DNA of 64,000 bases from an uncultured Pelagibacteraceae bacterium (GTDB lineage: Bacteria > Pseudomonadota > Alphaproteobacteria > Pelagibacterales > AG-422-B15): NCBI GenBank assembly GCA_902610585.1, contig CACLWE010000002.1, positions 1 to 64,000 on the forward strand, read 5' to 3'. Below, piece after piece: positions 6,753-16,715 of the stretch (positions are counted from its first letter, which is position 1; each line of letters starts with the position of its first letter). The notes beneath the pieces are model-generated. The model had not been told where the DNA came from. It saw only the letters and a list, made by a program, of their open reading frames with translations, and did no database searches. The translations under genes and the position numbers were made by a program.

Positions 6753-9323
6753 ATGTCTGAAAAATATAACCCTAAAGTCATTGAAAAAAAATGGCAATCC
6801 TATTGGGAAGAAAATAAAATCTTTGAAAGCAAAATAGTACCTTCTAAAAAGAAGTATTATATTCTTGAAATGTTTCCCTATCCATCTGGAAAAATACATA
6901 TGGGCCATGTTCGCAACTATACATTAGGTGATGTAATAGCTCGTTTTAAGAGAGCACAAGGATTAAATGTTATGCATCCAATGGGTTGGGATGCATTTGG
7001 TCTACCAGCTGAAAATGCAGCAAAGGAAAACAATATATCTCCAAAGAGTTGGACTTATGAAAATATTTCTACAATGAAGGGGCAACTTAAAAAAATGGGA
7101 TTTTCCCTTGATTGGTCTCGTGAATTAGCTACATGTGATGAACTTTATTACCACCAACAACAAAAACTTTTTTTAGATTTTTATAATAAGAAACTCATTC
7201 ATAAAAAAGAGTCTCTTGTGAATTGGGACCCAATTGAAAATACAGTATTAGCAAATGAACAGGTAATCGATGGCAAGGGCTGGAGATCGGGTGCTGATGT
7301 TGAACAAAAAAAATTATCTCAGTGGTTCTTTAAGATAACAGATTATGCTGAGAATTTACTGGCAAGTCTTAATGAAATGGATAAGTGGCCAGACAAGGTC
7401 AAAACAATGCAAAAAAATTGGATTGGAAAGTCTATTGGTTGCGAGGTAAATTTTCAAATTTCACCAAATGAATTTGAACTAACAAGCAAAAATTTACAAA
7501 TATTTACAACTAGACCCGATACAATTTTTGGAGCAACTTTTTGTGCTTTATCGCCTTTTCATCCCCTGGTTGACGAATTACTCTCAAAAAATACAAAGAT
7601 TGCTGACCAAGTATCTAATCTTAGATCACAAAAAATTAGTGAGGAATCCATCTCAAAAAATGAGAAAGTTGGGATAGATACCGGCATTTTTATTGAACAT
7701 CCATTTATCAAAAACAAAAAACTTCCTGTCTATATAGCAAATTTTATCCTCATGGATTATGGATCTGGAGCAATATATGGATGCCCCGCTCATGATCAAA
7801 GGGATTTAGATTTTGCAAATAAGTATAACTTAGAGATACTTCAGGTCATTGACCCAAAGTCTGGAGAAAAATTTGATTTTAAGAATGCAATAACTGATGA
7901 TGGTACTTTAATCAATTCTGATTTTTTAAATGGTTTGGATGTTAATGATGCTAAGGAAACAATAATAAAAAAGTTAGTTGAACTAAAAGCTGGAAAAAAA
8001 ACAGAAAACTTTCGAATAAGAGATTGGGGCATTTCTAGACAGAGGTACTGGGGTTGTCCAATACCGATACTTTACAGAGAAGATGGTGAAATTATTCAGG
8101 TACCCGAGGATGATCTTCCAGTTAGGTTACCCGAAGATGTGGATTTAAGTTTACCCGGCAATCCACTAGATAATCATCCAACTTGGAAATATACCAAATG
8201 TCCTGTGACAGGAATGAATGCAGTACGTGAAACTGATACATTAGATACTTTTGTAGACTCGGCCTGGTATTTTTTAAGATTTTGTTCTCCAAATAACTCA
8301 AATGTGCCTTTTGATATTGAGGAAAGTAATTATTGGATGCCGGTGGACCAATATGTCGGAGGTGTTGAGCACGCTATACTTCACCTTTTGTATTCTCGAT
8401 TCTTTACTAAAGCACTTGATAATAAAAATTTAGATGAACCATTTGAAAGTCTTTTCACCCAAGGTATGGTATGTCATCACACTTACAAAAATATTAGCGG
8501 TAATTGGGTTTTTCCTAATGATGTAGATAAGGATAGAGGGACTCTATCACAAATTTCAACCGGTGAGGAAGTTTTTCAAGGGCCTATTGAATCTATGTCT
8601 AAATCGAAAAAAAATGTAATAGATCCGGAAACAATAATTCAATCGTTCGGCGCAGACGCTGCAAGATGGTTTGTTTTATCGGACAGTCCACCTGAAAAAG
8701 ATATCAATTGGTCAGACTCGGGTATTCAAGGATCTTGGAAAATATGTCAGAAAATTTGGACCTTAGTAAATGAAAACAAAAAGTTTTTGATTATGGATAA
8801 TCCTAAAGTTGATAATAATTTATCTGAAAATGCTAGAGATTTGATGTTTTTAATCAATCAAAATCTTGATGCCATAACAAAAAGTATTGAGAAATTTCAA
8901 ATGAATGTGGCAATTGCTAAAATTTATGAGATTGTGAATGGTTTATCTAAATATAAAGTAGTTTCAAAAGGTGATGAGCATGCACTGTGTTTAGCATTAA
9001 GAATACTGATTAGAGTGATTGAACCTATGATTCCTCATTTAGCTGAAGAATGCTGGTCTTTAGCAAAAATTAATTCATCGATTATGCACACACCTTGGCC
9101 AACAGTAGATAAGTCGTTTATTGAAAAAAATGAAGTTGTGGTGGCAATACAAATTAATGGGAAAAGAAGAGCTGAAATTAATATTGAGAAAGGTGCTTCA
9201 GAGAGTGACGTGTTTAACAAAGTTAAAAACATTCAAAATATTAGCGATGCATTATCTGGAAAAAATATAATAAAATCTATTTATGTGCCTAATAAGATAC
9301 TTAACATTGTTTTAAAATCATGA
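6753..9323 (+). CDS. leuS: Leucyl-tRNA synthetase
   Basis: A class I aminoacyl-tRNA synthetase of 856 residues that charges tRNA-Leu. The ATP-binding HMGH is at residues 49-52 inside [16 protein letters not shown], and the second signature MSKSK is near 615-619. Between them lies the editing (CP1) domain, with [12 protein letters not shown] and the hydrolytic GCPAHDQRD. The C-terminal anticodon-binding and tail regions appear complete, and the length is normal. It is followed by a four-base overlap (ATGA) with the TPR-sulfotransferase gene, which implies a shared transcript continuing to lptE and holA. Confidence 0.98.
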   Translation: MSEKYNPKVIEKKWQSYWEENKIFESKIVPSKKKYYILEMFPYPSGKIHMGHVRNYTLGDVIARFKRAQGLNVMHPMGWDAFGLPAENAAKENNISPKSWTYENISTMKGQLKKMGFSLDWSRELATCDELYYHQQQKLFLDFYNKKLIHKKESLVNWDPIENTVLANEQVIDGKGWRSGADVEQKKLSQWFFKITDYAENLLASLNEMDKWPDKVKTMQKNWIGKSIGCEVNFQISPNEFELTSKNLQIFTTRPDTIFGATFCALSPFHPLVDELLSKNTKIADQVSNLRSQKISEESISKNEKVGIDTGIFIEHPFIKNKKLPVYIANFILMDYGSGAIYGCPAHDQRDLDFANKYNLEILQVIDPKSGEKFDFKNAITDDGTLINSDFLNGLDVNDAKETIIKKLVELKAGKKTENFRIRDWGISRQRYWGCPIPILYREDGEIIQVPEDDLPVRLPEDVDLSLPGNPLDNHPTWKYTKCPVTGMNAVRETDTLDTFVDSAWYFLRFCSPNNSNVPFDIEESNYWMPVDQYVGGVEHAILHLLYSRFFTKALDNKNLDEPFESLFTQGMVCHHTYKNISGNWVFPNDVDKDRGTLSQISTGEEVFQGPIESMSKSKKNVIDPETIIQSFGADAARWFVLSDSPPEKDINWSDSGIQGSWKICQKIWTLVNENKKFLIMDNPKVDNNLSENARDLMFLINQNLDAITKSIEKFQMNVAIAKIYEIVNGLSKYKVVSKGDEHALCLALRILIRVIEPMIPHLAEECWSLAKINSSIMHTPWPTVDKSFIEKNEVVVAIQINGKRRAEINIEKGASESDVFNKVKNIQNISDALSGKNIIKSIYVPNKILNIVLKS

Positions 9324-11029
9324 ATCGACACGAGCGACGAAAACAAAAGAAAATTAATAGCGGTATATCCAATTTACAAAATGAGTTACTAAAAGCAATT
9401 CAGTTTCATACAAAAAAAGACTTTAAAAATGCTGAAATATTGTATGAGCAAATTATTCTAAAAGAACCAAATAATTATGATGCACTTAGACATTTAGGGA
9501 TTCTTAAGCAAGACCTAGGGAATTATGAAGAAGCATACGAAAACTATTTAAAATGTATCAAAGTCAAACCTGACGGCTTCGAAGCACTTAATAACTTAGG
9601 CGCGGTTCATGTAAGAAATAAAAATTACCAGCTAGCTATAAAATGTTTTAATCGCGCATTTGAAATAAACCAAACATATGTACCAACAATTAATAATCTT
9701 GCAAGTTTGTATCACAAATTAAACCGTCCTACACAAGCCCTTGATATGTCCTCAAGGGCACTAAAATTGCAACCAAATAATTTAATCACTCTAAATCAGT
9801 ACGCTAAAGCTCTCATTATCAATAATGATCTGAATGAGGCGATCCAGATATTAGAAAAATATCACAAAACCTTCCCTGATCATGAGGACTTCGCGCTTAA
9901 CTTGTCCACTGCTTATAAAGAAATAGGTGAATTTGAAAAATCAAATGAGATTATAAATATACAATTTAGGCGCAACTTTAAAAACCTTCAATACTTGCTT
10001 GGATATTCACATATAAAAGAGAACAAACTCAATAAAGAACATATTAGTTATTATGAAGAGCAACTTGCGCAAGGAAACTATATGGAGGACGACAAAGTTT
10101 TAGTTTGTCATGCATTTTTTAGAAATTTTTCAAACCAAGGCAAATATGACGATGCAGCTAAATATTTAATAAGAGGCAACGATATTCAATATAAAATTAA
10201 ACCTTTTAATTTAGAAAAAGAAAAACAGGTTTATGAAAAAATTAAGTCATTATTTATACAAACAAAAAAAATTGAATTTGAGAAAACTAATAAACCTAAA
10301 CCAATATTTGTTTGTGGAATGCCTCGATCAGGTACTACATTATGCGAGCAAATACTCTCTTCTCATTCAAAGGTTGAGGGGGCGGGAGAATTAAGTTACT
10401 TGGCAGAGATGTCCGGGATAAACGCAATTATATCGCCAGAGGATATTGATCTTGTTAAATTTGAAGACGTTATAAATAATAGAAATGCTTCTTTAAAAAC
10501 TAGAAACAATTACTTAGATGCCCTTGAAACACACGCCGAAAAAAATCCAGAGTATATTTGTGATAAAATGCCCCACAATTATGTGCTCATAGGTTTAATT
10601 AAGTTTATTTTTCCTGAAGCAAAAATAATATATTGCAAAAGGGCTCCCATAGATAATTGCTTTTCACTATATTCACACAAATTTACAGAGCTTTCCCACC
10701 AATACTCCTATGATCAAAAAATGCTAGCCCAGTATTATAAATTACACGTAACACTTATGGATTTTTGGATTAAAAAGTTCAAAGACAGTATATTTGTGCT
10801 AGATAACGAGGAATTAGTTGAGAATCAGGAATTGATATCAAAACAACTGATTGAGTTTTGTGGATTAGAATGGGAAGATCAATGTCTTGATTTTCATAAA
10901 ACAAAGAGGCAAGTTAGAACAGCAAGTATTGAACAAGTTAGACAGCCAATCAATAAAAAATCAATTGGAGCATGGAAAAAGTATGAAAAATATTTTACCG
11001 AGTTAAAAACTGAATTGGACAAAAAATGA
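9320..11029 (+). CDS. TPR-repeat sulfotransferase
   Basis: Residues ~24-215 are tandem tetratricopeptide repeats (for example [20 protein letters not shown] and the following [20 protein letters not shown]). Residues ~328-560 are a sulfotransferase domain: the 5'-phosphosulfate-binding loop MPRSGTT is at 334-340, the GAGEL segment follows, and the 3'-phosphate-binding stretch [11 protein letters not shown] starts at 441. Such fusions transfer sulfate from PAPS, but the acceptor (protein, glycan or lipid) is not known here. There is no signal peptide, so it acts in the cytoplasm or at the inner membrane. It overlaps leuS and lptE by four bases each and is therefore locked into the operon. In better-known alphaproteobacteria leuS is followed directly by lptE, so this looks like an insertion. 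Confidence 0.88.
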   Translation: MNRHERRKQKKINSGISNLQNELLKAIQFHTKKDFKNAEILYEQIILKEPNNYDALRHLGILKQDLGNYEEAYENYLKCIKVKPDGFEALNNLGAVHVRNKNYQLAIKCFNRAFEINQTYVPTINNLASLYHKLNRPTQALDMSSRALKLQPNNLITLNQYAKALIINNDLNEAIQILEKYHKTFPDHEDFALNLSTAYKEIGEFEKSNEIINIQFRRNFKNLQYLLGYSHIKENKLNKEHISYYEEQLAQGNYMEDDKVLVCHAFFRNFSNQGKYDDAAKYLIRGNDIQYKIKPFNLEKEKQVYEKIKSLFIQTKKIEFEKTNKPKPIFVCGMPRSGTTLCEQILSSHSKVEGAGELSYLAEMSGINAIISPEDIDLVKFEDVINNRNASLKTRNNYLDALETHAEKNPEYICDKMPHNYVLIGLIKFIFPEAKIIYCKRAPIDNCFSLYSHKFTELSHQYSYDQKMLAQYYKLHVTLMDFWIKKFKDSIFVLDNEELVENQELISKQLIEFCGLEWEDQCLDFHKTKRQVRTASIEQVRQPINKKSIGAWKKYEKYFTELKTELDKK

Positions 11030-11505
11030 TAAGAATTGCATGTATATTGATAATCATTTTATTAACATTGAGTTGTGGATTTAAGCCAATATATAAATTC
11101 TCAGATGAGAATACGCGAAATATAGGTTATTCAGTTACAATTTTAAACAACACATCAAGGGAGATTATAGAAGAAATAAATACAAATATAATTACAGGTA
11201 ACGATGAAAAATATTCTGCCTTGTTAACAATTAATGAAAGCTTGACACCGCTGATTATTAATACAAATGGAACTGTTGCAAAGTATAGAATAGAAATATC
11301 AATTAGTTATCAACTCGTTGACATTGTAACCAACGAAGAGGTCTCTAATGGTAGCGCGAGAGGTTTTGCACAATATGATGTTGGTACATCAGAAATTAAT
11401 AATGAGGATACAAAAAAAAGCATGGTTAAGATAGCAACAAAAAATGCAATCCAATTGATGGTATCAAAAATTCAAAGCAGTATATCTCAGGCAAATGATA
11501 ATTAA
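11026..11505 (+). CDS. lptE: LPS-assembly lipoprotein LptE
   Basis: A 159-residue lipoprotein with lipobox LLTLSCGFKPIY (Cys17) directly followed by the GF-P-Y motif that marks LptE. LptE plugs the LptD barrel and guides lipopolysaccharide to the cell surface. The body is divergent but has the expected length and an alternating-strand pattern (for example VAKYRIEISISYQLVD). Context is decisive: leuS upstream and holA downstream is the standard lptE neighbourhood. It overlaps holA by 11 bases and the preceding gene by four. Confidence 0.85.
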   Translation: MIRIACILIIILLTLSCGFKPIYKFSDENTRNIGYSVTILNNTSREIIEEINTNIITGNDEKYSALLTINESLTPLIINTNGTVAKYRIEISISYQLVDIVTNEEVSNGSARGFAQYDVGTSEINNEDTKKSMVKIATKNAIQLMVSKIQSSISQANDN

Positions 11506-12520
11506 AGATTTTCAATTAGAAAAAATAATTAGAGAAAACAAAAATTTCATTAGCATTCTTATTTATGGTCCGAATGATGGTCTTGTTAGAGAATACATTG
11601 AAAAGATTACACTTAACTATTTATCCAAAGATGAATATGAGGAGATAAGGTTTAACGGTAAGGAGCTAGATAATGATCCACAAAGTCTTAATGACATAAT
11701 ACAAACCGTCTCAATGTTCTATACGAGTAAAATTGTTATTACAGATAATATCAATGATAAACATATAAAGATAATTGAGAATATTGTAATGAGTGAACCA
11801 CAACAAGTTATTTTAATCTTAAAAGATGGCAATTTAAATAAATCCTCGAAAATAAGAAAGTTTTTTGAAACTGAAAAAAAATGCCTTTCACTGGCATGTT
11901 ATGAGGACGATGGTCGATCAATAATGCGAAATATCGATGAATTTATAAAAAGCAGCGATATTAAACTAAACAAAGATATAAAAAATTACCTATTACAAAC
12001 ACTAAGCAATGATCGAATGGTGAGCAAAAATGAGCTCGAAAAGATTGCGATATTTTATAAGGACTCCAAAAATAAAACTGAACTAGAAAATATTAAGAAT
12101 TTGCTAAATGACTCTAGTTCGCAAAATATGAATAAAATGAATGAGAGTGTAATGTTTGGAAATACATCTAAAAGTGCCAAGATAATGAACAAACTATTGT
12201 CAGAAGGAGCCAACCCAATTAGCCTTATAAGAAGCCTGACAAATTATTTATTGAGAATACAAAAAACAAAGATAGAAATGAAAAAGGGTAATAACTTTGA
12301 CTTATCTATAAAAAGTTTAAAACCACCTGTATTCTGGAAAGATAAAGAAAATTTTCAAAGACATTGTCTAAATTGGCCTCTAAAAAGTATTGAGAAAAAT
12401 CTCTTCGAACTTATGGAAGTAGAGATTTTGTGCAAGTTAAATAGTAAACTTGCTAATTTAAAATGCGAACGATCAATTTTGTTAATTGCGAGTAAAGGTA
12501 AGCAATACTTCAGAAATTAA
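11495..12520 (+). CDS. holA: DNA polymerase III subunit delta
   Basis: HolA is the wrench subunit of the clamp loader that opens the beta clamp. The 341-residue protein shows the family outline: an N-terminal region with ILIYGPNDGLVREYI near residue 22, the central KIVITDNI and QQVILILKDG strands, and a C-terminal helical collar with ANPISLIRSLTNYLLRI. Like other delta subunits it lacks a working Walker motif. The length fits and position after lptE is conserved. Its stop overlaps the convergent parB stop by four bases. Confidence 0.88.
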   Translation: MIIKDFQLEKIIRENKNFISILIYGPNDGLVREYIEKITLNYLSKDEYEEIRFNGKELDNDPQSLNDIIQTVSMFYTSKIVITDNINDKHIKIIENIVMSEPQQVILILKDGNLNKSSKIRKFFETEKKCLSLACYEDDGRSIMRNIDEFIKSSDIKLNKDIKNYLLQTLSNDRMVSKNELEKIAIFYKDSKNKTELENIKNLLNDSSSQNMNKMNESVMFGNTSKSAKIMNKLLSEGANPISLIRSLTNYLLRIQKTKIEMKKGNNFDLSIKSLKPPVFWKDKENFQRHCLNWPLKSIEKNLFELMEVEILCKLNSKLANLKCERSILLIASKGKQYFRN

Positions 12521-13377
12521 TTTTTTAATTTAGCAGTAACCAAGCCTAACTGGTCAAGAGTCTTATATTCAATTTTGATTGATCCGCCTTTTTTTCCCTT
12601 ATGTTCAATCACAACATTTAGCCCAAGCTTTGCTGTTAAATTGTTCTCTAGATCAATGGTGTCAGGGTCTTTTAGTTTTATCTTTTTTATTACAGATTTT
12701 CTTCGTTTTGCCAGTTCTTCTGCAGCTCTTACACTTAAGTTTTCACTTACAATCTTTTCTGCGAGTTGTTCTGGAAAGGCACTATTCATAATAGCTCGAG
12801 CGTGTCCTGATGAAATTTTTCCCTCTGAAATCATATCCTGGATTGACTGAGGCAAACCAAGTAATCTAATTATATTTGCAATATGACTTCTGCTTTTACC
12901 AACAATTTCTGCAAGTGCTTCTTGGGTGTGACCGTGGTTTTCAATTAATCTTTTATATCCAGTTGCTTCTTCAATCGGTGATAGATCTGCACGTTGAACA
13001 TTTTCAATAATTGCTATTTCTAAAGCTTCCACATCGTCTAGCTTTCTGATGACTGCAGGAACTTCATGGAGTTGTGCAATTTGAGCTGCTCGCCATCTTC
13101 TCTCACCTGCAATGATTTCATATGTTCCAGACTCTGTTGGTGAAGGTCTAACTAATATGGGTTGTACCAGTCCTTTTGATTTTATTGACTCAGCCAATTC
13201 ATTAATACTGTTTTTATCAAATAGTCTTCTTGGTTGCGATGAGCTTGGCTTAAGGTTTGCAATTGAAATTTTTGTTTCTTGATTTGAAGTTTCAGTTTGA
13301 GTTGAAATATCTTTTGTATCACCCATGAGGGATGAGAGGCCACGGCCTAAACCTTTTTTTGAAATTGATGAACTCAT
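12517..13377 (-). CDS. parB: Chromosome-partitioning protein ParB
   Basis: ParB binds parS near the origin, spreads as a CTP-dependent clamp and loads SMC. The 286 residues begin with KKGLGRGLSSL, the usual ParA-contacting N terminus. The CTP/spreading motif GERRWR is at 91-96, and a helix-turn-helix follows around 150-175 (KSRSHIANIIRLLGL). The C-terminal dimerisation part is short. It follows parA with a one-base overlap. A perfect parS lies 1.4 kb away inside rsmG. Confidence 0.97.
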   Translation of the reverse strand: MSSSISKKGLGRGLSSLMGDTKDISTQTETSNQETKISIANLKPSSSQPRRLFDKNSINELAESIKSKGLVQPILVRPSPTESGTYEIIAGERRWRAAQIAQLHEVPAVIRKLDDVEALEIAIIENVQRADLSPIEEATGYKRLIENHGHTQEALAEIVGKSRSHIANIIRLLGLPQSIQDMISEGKISSGHARAIMNSAFPEQLAEKIVSENLSVRAAEELAKRRKSVIKKIKLKDPDTIDLENNLTAKLGLNVVIEHKGKKGGSIKIEYKTLDQLGLVTAKLKN

Positions 13378-14165
13378 TAAGCAGCCTCCTGTTCTTTATT
13401 TTGTCTTATGATCTCGTCTGCTAATCTTAAATATGCCTGACTGCCTGCAGCTTTTTGATCATAGATTAGAGCTGGCATTCCAAATGATGGCGCTTCTGAA
13501 ACTCTTACGTTGCGAGGTATGATTGTTTCATATACTTGCTGACTTAAATGTTTTTTAACATCATCAGCAACTTGTGATGAAAGTTTATTTCTTCCATCAA
13601 ACATTGTTAAAACTATACCATCTATTGACAGACCTTGATTAAGATTTTGTTTTACTCTATCAATTGTTTTTATTAATTGACTAAGACCCTCTAATGCAAA
13701 AAATTCACATTGGAGTGGAACGATAATTGAGTCCGCTGCAGTCATTGCCATAACAGTAAGAAGGCTTAAAGCTGGCGGGCAATCTATAAAAACAAAACTA
13801 AAATCATTTAATGAATTTTGATCCGTTAAAATTTTTTTAAGAGTAAAAGCTCTATCTTTTACTTCTGCTAGCTCGGGTTCAATTCCTGATAGATCCACAG
13901 TAGATGGAATAATTTTTAAATTTTCTATTTCTGTATTTTGAATTGCGTCAAATAAATTGCATTGTGATGCAAGAACTTCATAAATTGAGTTGTTTCTGTT
14001 TTGATAATCTATACCTAGACCCGTACTTGCATTTCCTTGAGGATCGAGATCTATAATTAAAACTTTTTCCCCAATTGCAGCTAAGGCTGTGGATAAATTT
14101 ATTGCAGTTGTAGTTTTTCCCACTCCACCTTTCTGATTTGAAATAGCTATTATTTTACTTTTCAT
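13377..14165 (-). CDS. parA: Chromosome-partitioning ATPase ParA (Soj)
   Basis: A 262-residue P-loop ATPase with the deviant Walker motif KGGVGKTT at residues 12-19, the LIIDLDPQGNASTGLG segment and FVFIDCPPALSLL. ATP-bound ParA coats the nucleoid and ParB-parS complexes follow its gradient, which separates newly copied origins. It begins one base into the end of rsmG and ends one base into parB, the compact rsmG-parA-parB block typical of origin-proximal DNA. Confidence 0.97.
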   Translation of the reverse strand: MKSKIIAISNQKGGVGKTTTAINLSTALAAIGEKVLIIDLDPQGNASTGLGIDYQNRNNSIYEVLASQCNLFDAIQNTEIENLKIIPSTVDLSGIEPELAEVKDRAFTLKKILTDQNSLNDFSFVFIDCPPALSLLTVMAMTAADSIIVPLQCEFFALEGLSQLIKTIDRVKQNLNQGLSIDGIVLTMFDGRNKLSSQVADDVKKHLSQQVYETIIPRNVRVSEAPSFGMPALIYDQKAAGSQAYLRLADEIIRQNKEQEAA

Positions 14166-14788
14166 TAACTTATTGATTTTATTATATTTTTTAATTCTAA
14201 AATATACGAACCTTTTTCTCTTTCATTTTTATGCAAAACATGAGTAAAATTCCAACATTTAGTAGCTTGCACGAGCTCTTCATCTATATGTACACCTTTA
14301 TGCAGAAGCAATGTAGTGTTTTTTTTACATAAATTGTAACTAATTGATAATAAATGGTTTAATTGGCTGACAGCTCTCGCTAAAATGATATCAAATTTTC
14401 TATTTTCAATTTTTTCCGCTTTAACGGGAATCACTTCAGTATTTTTAAGATCCAAGTTAACAATGCACTTTTCGAGAAATAATGTTCTTTTAGATCTATT
14501 TTCACATAAAAAAACCCTATTTTTTGAGCTAAATAATAATGAAATTGGTATACCTGGAAGGCCAGCGCCGCTGCCAATATCAATGATATCATTTCCGTTG
14601 CTAGTTATAAACTGAGCCAATCTTAAAGAATCATAGAAATGTCTTGTCCAGATAATGTTTTTATCATTCTTTGATATTAAGTTTTGGTCCTCTGCTAAAA
14701 TCATTTCCCTGAATTCAGACAATTTTTCAATTGTTTCACGTGAAACATTTGGCAAGAGCTCTTTTAGAGCATCAGGCGAATCAATCAT
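14165..14788 (-). CDS. rsmG: 16S rRNA (guanine-527-N7) methyltransferase RsmG (GidB)
   Basis: A 207-residue SAM-dependent methyltransferase with the glycine-rich loop DIGSGAGLPGIPISLLF and the later ARAVSQLNHLL segment typical of RsmG. It modifies G527 of 16S rRNA, a position linked to streptomycin sensitivity. Codons 14-19 (NVSRET) overlap a perfect parS site, so the gene doubles as the centromere. It is placed between mnmG (10 bases upstream) and parA (one-base overlap), the conserved order. Confidence 0.95.
   Translation of the reverse strand: MIDSPDALKELLPNVSRETIEKLSEFREMILAEDQNLISKNDKNIIWTRHFYDSLRLAQFITSNGNDIIDIGSGAGLPGIPISLLFSSKNRVFLCENRSKRTLFLEKCIVNLDLKNTEVIPVKAEKIENRKFDIILARAVSQLNHLLSISYNLCKKNTTLLLHKGVHIDEELVQATKCWNFTHVLHKNEREKGSYILELKNIIKSIS
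14732..14747. other. parS: parS centromere site
   Basis: TGTTTCACGTGAAACA is a perfect 16-base palindrome identical to the widely conserved bacterial parS consensus recognised by ParB. It is embedded in the 5' part of rsmG, 1.4 kb from parB. I found no second perfect copy by reading the window. Confidence 0.93.
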
Positions 14789-14798
14789 TATTTTGATA

Positions 14799-16667
14799 TT
14801 AAGCTAATTTTTGAGATTTAGCTTTGGTTTTTATATATGATAAAATAACACTGAGAGCTGCAGGCGTAACTCCATCAATTCTTGATGCTTGAGATAAGTT
14901 TTTAGGCTTAATTTTTGTCAGTTTTTCAACAATTTCTGTTGATAAACTGGGAATTAATTCGTAATTCAGATTAGTGGGAATTTCAACTTTTTCCTCTTTA
15001 GTAATTGAAATGATCTCACTTTCTTGCTTCTTAAGATAGCCTTTGTAATGAGCCTCTGTTGTTATTTGGTCAAGAATTTCATTGCTATATTGCTTTAGAT
15101 TTAAGTCAAAGATCTCATCTATTTTATCAATATCGATATTAGGATAAGCTAATAAGTCAAAAGCTGATCTTTTTTTGCCATCTTGATTAATTTGAACCCC
15201 GATCTTTGAAAGTGCATTAGGTGTAACATATTGATTTTTAACAATTTTATTGACTTTTTCTAGTTCAATTTTTTTAGCTGAATACTTTTCATATCTGCCA
15301 GCTTCAACTAACCCTAAATTGTACCCAACCTCTGTTAATCTTAAATCTGCATTATCTGCTCTTAATAACAATCTGTATTCTGCCCTAGAAGTGAACATTC
15401 TGTAGGGCTCCGTAACCCCCTTTAGGGTTAAGTCGTCAATCATTACACCAATGTATGAGTCGTTTCTTGAAAAAACATGTTCTTTATTACTTAAGGAGAT
15501 TGCAGCATTCAAACCTGCTACAAGCCCTTGCGCAGCAGCTTCCTCATAACCTGTTGTGCCGTTTATTTGACCAGCAAGATAAAGACCTTTTATTTTTTTT
15601 GTTTCCAATGTTTGATAAAGTTCTTGTGGATCAATAAAATCATATTCAATTGCATAACCATGCCTTACTATTTTAGCATTCTCTAAACCATTGATTTTAC
15701 TTATGAATTCGTCCTGTACATCTGGCGGAAGAGAAGTTGAGATGCCATTTGGGTATATTAAATCACTATCAAGTCCTTCTGGTTCTAAGAAAATTTGATG
15801 CCTCAATTTATCTGCAAATTTTACAACTTTATCTTCTACAGAAGGGCAATATCTTGGCCCTGTACCACTGATTTGACCTGAGTAAATAGCTGATTTTGTT
15901 ATATTTTTTTGAATTATATTGTGAACTGCCTCATTTGTATAAGTCATGTGGCACGGTAATTGTTCATTATGAGTTTTTGTGGTTAAAAATGAAAAGTAAG
16001 AGTGCTCATCGTCAGCCTCCTGTTTTTCAAGTCTAGAAAAGTCTATTGTATTTTTATCCAGTCTCGCAGGTGTCCCAGTTTTTAAGCGTCCAATATTAAA
16101 GCCAGTTTTATAGAGTGAATCTGCAAGTCCTATTGAGGGAGAATCGCCGTGTCTTCCAGCTGGGATAGTTTTGTCTCCTAAGTGGATAAGGCCATTCAAA
16201 AATGTACCAGTTGTGATGATAACTTTTTTAGTAGATATTTTTTTACCACTTGCGCAAATCACACCAGCAATTTGTTTGTTACTATCAAAAATTAAATCTT
16301 CTACAGGATCAAAAAAGAGTTCTAAATTCTTTGTATTTTCAATCTCCTCCTGCATGTGTTTTTTATAAAGCTTTCTATCTGATTGAGCTCTTGGTCCTCT
16401 TACTGCAGGGCCTTTTGTTCTGTTGAGTAACCTATATTGAATACTTGATAAATCAGCTATACGCCCCATTATTCCATCCAGGGCATCGATTTCCCTTACT
16501 AAATGGCCCTTGCCAAGACCACCGATTGCAGGATTACAGGACATTTCCCCAATAGTGTCAAATTTATGGCTGATTAAGAGGGTTTTTGCACCAACACGTG
16601 CAGAAGTAGTCGCAGCTTCACAGCCAGCATGCCCTCCTCCAACTACAATAACATCATAACTAGTCAT
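14799..16667 (-). CDS. mnmG: tRNA uridine-34 carboxymethylaminomethyl modification enzyme MnmG (GidA)
   Basis: MnmG, with MnmE, installs the carboxymethylaminomethyl group on wobble uridine 34. The 622-residue protein starts with the FAD-binding GGGHAGCEAA loop, contains MSCNPAIGGLGKGHLVREIDA and the catalytic-cysteine region GTGPRYCPSVEDK. It ends in the helical tRNA/MnmE-binding domain (ASRIDGVTPAALSVILSYI). Length and motifs are complete. It is co-oriented with mnmE (48-base gap) and rsmG. Confidence 0.98.
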   Translation of the reverse strand: MTSYDVIVVGGGHAGCEAATTSARVGAKTLLISHKFDTIGEMSCNPAIGGLGKGHLVREIDALDGIMGRIADLSSIQYRLLNRTKGPAVRGPRAQSDRKLYKKHMQEEIENTKNLELFFDPVEDLIFDSNKQIAGVICASGKKISTKKVIITTGTFLNGLIHLGDKTIPAGRHGDSPSIGLADSLYKTGFNIGRLKTGTPARLDKNTIDFSRLEKQEADDEHSYFSFLTTKTHNEQLPCHMTYTNEAVHNIIQKNITKSAIYSGQISGTGPRYCPSVEDKVVKFADKLRHQIFLEPEGLDSDLIYPNGISTSLPPDVQDEFISKINGLENAKIVRHGYAIEYDFIDPQELYQTLETKKIKGLYLAGQINGTTGYEEAAAQGLVAGLNAAISLSNKEHVFSRNDSYIGVMIDDLTLKGVTEPYRMFTSRAEYRLLLRADNADLRLTEVGYNLGLVEAGRYEKYSAKKIELEKVNKIVKNQYVTPNALSKIGVQINQDGKKRSAFDLLAYPNIDIDKIDEIFDLNLKQYSNEILDQITTEAHYKGYLKKQESEIISITKEEKVEIPTNLNYELIPSLSTEIVEKLTKIKPKNLSQASRIDGVTPAALSVILSYIKTKAKSQKLA

Positions 16668-16715
16668 GATTAAGTTAATTAAATTAACTTAGACTAATTG
16701 CAATCAATTATTTTT

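Noticed and set aside
9320-12520. Many four-base ATGA overlaps as a special regulatory feature
   Set aside because: Such overlaps are general in compact genomes and indicate ordinary translational coupling.
12514-12534. AAATTAA-TTT-TTAATTT hairpin where holA and parB converge
   Set aside because: A/T-only seven-base-pair stem without a T tract; expected often by chance in this composition.
16590-16610. CACGTG core in mnmG as a second parS
   Set aside because: Only the central hexamer matches; flanking arms do not pair.
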